64,000 nt of DNA from Mangifera indica (Eukaryota > Streptophyta > Magnoliopsida > Sapindales > Anacardiaceae): positions 4,588,001 to 4,652,000 of the forward strand of contig NC_058152.1 of assembly GCF_011075055.1 (NCBI RefSeq), in the 5' to 3' direction. Within the stretch, counting starts at the first letter, position 1, and each line of letters opens with the position of its first letter. Shown here piece after piece: positions 62,304-64,000 of this stretch. The notes beneath the pieces are model-generated. The model saw only the letters and a list, made by a program, of their open reading frames with translations. It did not search any database and was not told the DNA's origin. The translations under genes were made by a program, and so were the position numbers.

Positions 62304-64000
62304 AAAAGAATTAACAAAAAGCAAAATCTCATAAAATTACTGAAGCATTTGAAAATTTCCAGCATTTACTGGTCATGTCTGGCACATATTTTACCCTAAG
62401 TGAAATTCTAGCAATGTAAGTAGGAAAAGACATCATTACCATCAAAGACCGGCAGCATATTTGTCCTCATTATCAACATTATCATAAAGGGCATCAGAAA
62501 GAAAATGCTGATGGACAGAAACTTGAAGCCTCATAAGAATTGAATAAAGAGTAAAATGGGAATTATATCATAATTCTATAAGTCACATTAACATACTTGT
62601 TTCAAATGACATCCTGCTGAAGATCCTATATCTTGTGCCAGACGTTGGAAGATACGAACGAAGAGTGAAGGGTCAAGGAAGTTCTTCTGCACCTCTGTCA
62701 AGGTTTTGATGACAAGAAGAACAAAGCTAATTGAATTAGCAGAGTTATCTTCTCCCAATGTCTGAGGAGCTGTAATCATATTTATATACTTCTGTATTAG
62801 CTCGTTGACCTTCTGATTCAAAAGCTTTACATCGGTCGGTGTGCTTGCTGCATCTGGAGGGAAAGCAACAAAGACCATCTTCAACAAGGCATACAACGAC
62901 TTTCCAGCAAATTACATTTTATGCTTGAAACAAGGTTCAAGAATCTGAAAATTATAAATACAATGATAAATGTGAAAATTTAGGCACCTGCAGAGAAACG
63001 AGGGAAAATCAAAAGCCTAATTTATAGGGGACAATACCTGAGATATGTGATTGATGTTGTTTCTAATGAACAAGTGTGGCTGCTTCTCCAGGATCTTGGT
63101 CATGACATCCAATCCCTGTGCAAGAGCTGTGGAAGGGTCCTTTGACTGAGTTGGTTGAATACTGCTCAGCAACCTTTCCAAATAATTAAACTTAACATTG
63201 GCATTTGGCCACACCTCCAGAGCTTGTGAAAGTAGCTCTAAAGCCTGCTTGTACATAATACTTGCTTCCTTGTCCTTAGGCTCTATGACCAATGCCACCT
63301 GTTTTCAGACACACAAGAAAAATGGTTTTCTTCATAAAAAACTCCAGTAACTCGATTCCCCAAAGTAAAAATAAATATACAGCCCTTTCCACAAGAAGTG
63401 TGGCAAAACAAGATGAATTAAAAGCTTCAACACATAGAGATCTCATAATGCAAGTATGATAAATGAAGAGACGAATCTGCCATAATCTTTGAAAAAATTG
63501 CGCTGTGAGAATCTCCTAACCTGAAGTATCTCAAAACTGGACCAAAAATAGTCATATAATTTCATGTAAAATAAAAGAAGACTTGAGAGTTTGGGATTTT
63601 GATAAAGAAGTGGGGATATAAAAACAAATGGACAATAGAAATATCACACAAATAACACTATGCAATGTTGTACCCATAGAACAAAATTAAAGCAATTTGC
63701 TTCCAAGAAGAAGGAATCAAGCAATTCATCATTTAATCAGACAGCTTTAGATTTATAAAAAGATATTAATGGGAAAGCAGACTCCAAAAAATTGTAAACT
63801 ATAATCTGGCATCTCAAATAGATCTTACAATAAATAAATTCACAATTGGAAAGGAAGTCTCACTCTGATAAGAAAATTGATAATCATTTCTTCCATAGCA
63901 GCATTTGGCTTGAATTCTTCATCAGGTTGGCCGACAGATCCTGGTATTTCTACATTAGGGATTGATGAGGTAGCCCCAGGTGACATGACACATAGGGATT

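Larger units (their letters stand above)
54600..64000 (-). pseudogene. TRA1: TRA1/TRRAP homologue, C-terminal half, with three coding lesions (5' end beyond window)
   Basis: Fourteen exons with GT-AG borders: 63864-64000 (partial), 63038-63298, 62597-62944, 61117-61529, 60613-61042, 58714-60012, 58152-58412, 57767-58057, 57195-57671, 56477-56907, 55945-56223, 55132-55681, 54818-55021, 54600-54719. They encode the FAT region (for example LAHTDANVAYHLWVLVFP, KTYNVWHIALALL), the PIKK-like pseudokinase lobe (IPIVRRHGSSFRHLTLIG; IGGRSPNKILFAKNTGKIF) and the FATC end RNLCMMDPTWHPWF. TRA1 is the activator-binding scaffold of SAGA and NuA4. Conservation is high, but there is an in-frame TAA at 62912-62914, a one-base loss at about 56,531 and a loss equivalent to two bases at about 55,482. 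The gene is decaying or the assembly is wrong at these points. Confidence 0.9.

Noticed and set aside
1..64000. tRNA, rRNA or snoRNA genes
   Set aside because: No cloverleaf A/B-box pair or rRNA core was recognised by eye; the two TGGTATCA-type matches are retroelement primer-binding sites. A covariance-model scan would be decisive.

Overview
The window is nuclear DNA of a eudicot-type flowering plant. It is very AT-rich, protein-coding genes are split by GT-AG introns, and the intergenic space is packed with plant transposable elements: Ty1/copia, Ty3/gypsy, hAT, Tourist/Harbinger-type MITEs and a Mutator-type terminal-inverted-repeat family. I cannot name the species.

Four genes are recognisable. 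A three-exon CYSTM (cysteine-rich transmembrane module) gene lies on the + strand at 14,024-14,532. Three genes lie on the - strand: a GRDP1/2-like glycine-rich-domain protein with DUF1399 motifs (27,567-32,666), BRK1, the small SCAR/WAVE-complex subunit (37,568-38,020), and the C-terminal half of TRA1/TRRAP, the SAGA/NuA4 pseudokinase scaffold (54,600 to the right edge). From memory, BRK1 and GRDP1 are also near neighbours in Arabidopsis (At2g22640 and At2g22660), so that pair looks like conserved microsynteny. Each of the three - strand genes carries small frame-breaking changes in otherwise well-conserved exons: a 2-bp loss at the BRK1 exon 1/intron junction, two shifts in the GRDP glycine-rich tail, and a stop plus two frameshifts in TRA1. 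Either the locus is decaying or the assembly has small errors.

Layout. 1-13,000: intergenic, with three intact Mutator-type elements carrying perfect 9-bp target duplications, a nested MITE and an inverted pair of another repeat. 13,055-29,960: an old tandem duplication of a unit that ran from the CYSTM promoter into the 3' half of the GRDP gene. Unit 1 kept CYSTM and only a GRDP scrap; unit 2 kept GRDP and lost CYSTM. A decayed copia element (17,191-22,446) sits in the unit 1 GRDP scrap, and the unit 2 gene preserves the empty site. 33,356-38,020: transposon remnants, then BRK1. 40,288-52,408: a nested complex in which a Ty3/gypsy element with only gag-protease has its 5' LTR split by a ~7.7 kb hAT transposon. 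That transposon holds a decayed transposase and fragments resembling ABC1-kinase and PPR genes, and a Tourist-type MITE sits in the far half of the LTR. 54,600-64,000: TRA1.

I found no gene cluster, CRISPR array or RNA gene that would make a new molecular system. The value of the window is in its transposon families with verifiable target duplications, its reciprocal gene loss after duplication, and its clustered lesions in conserved genes.
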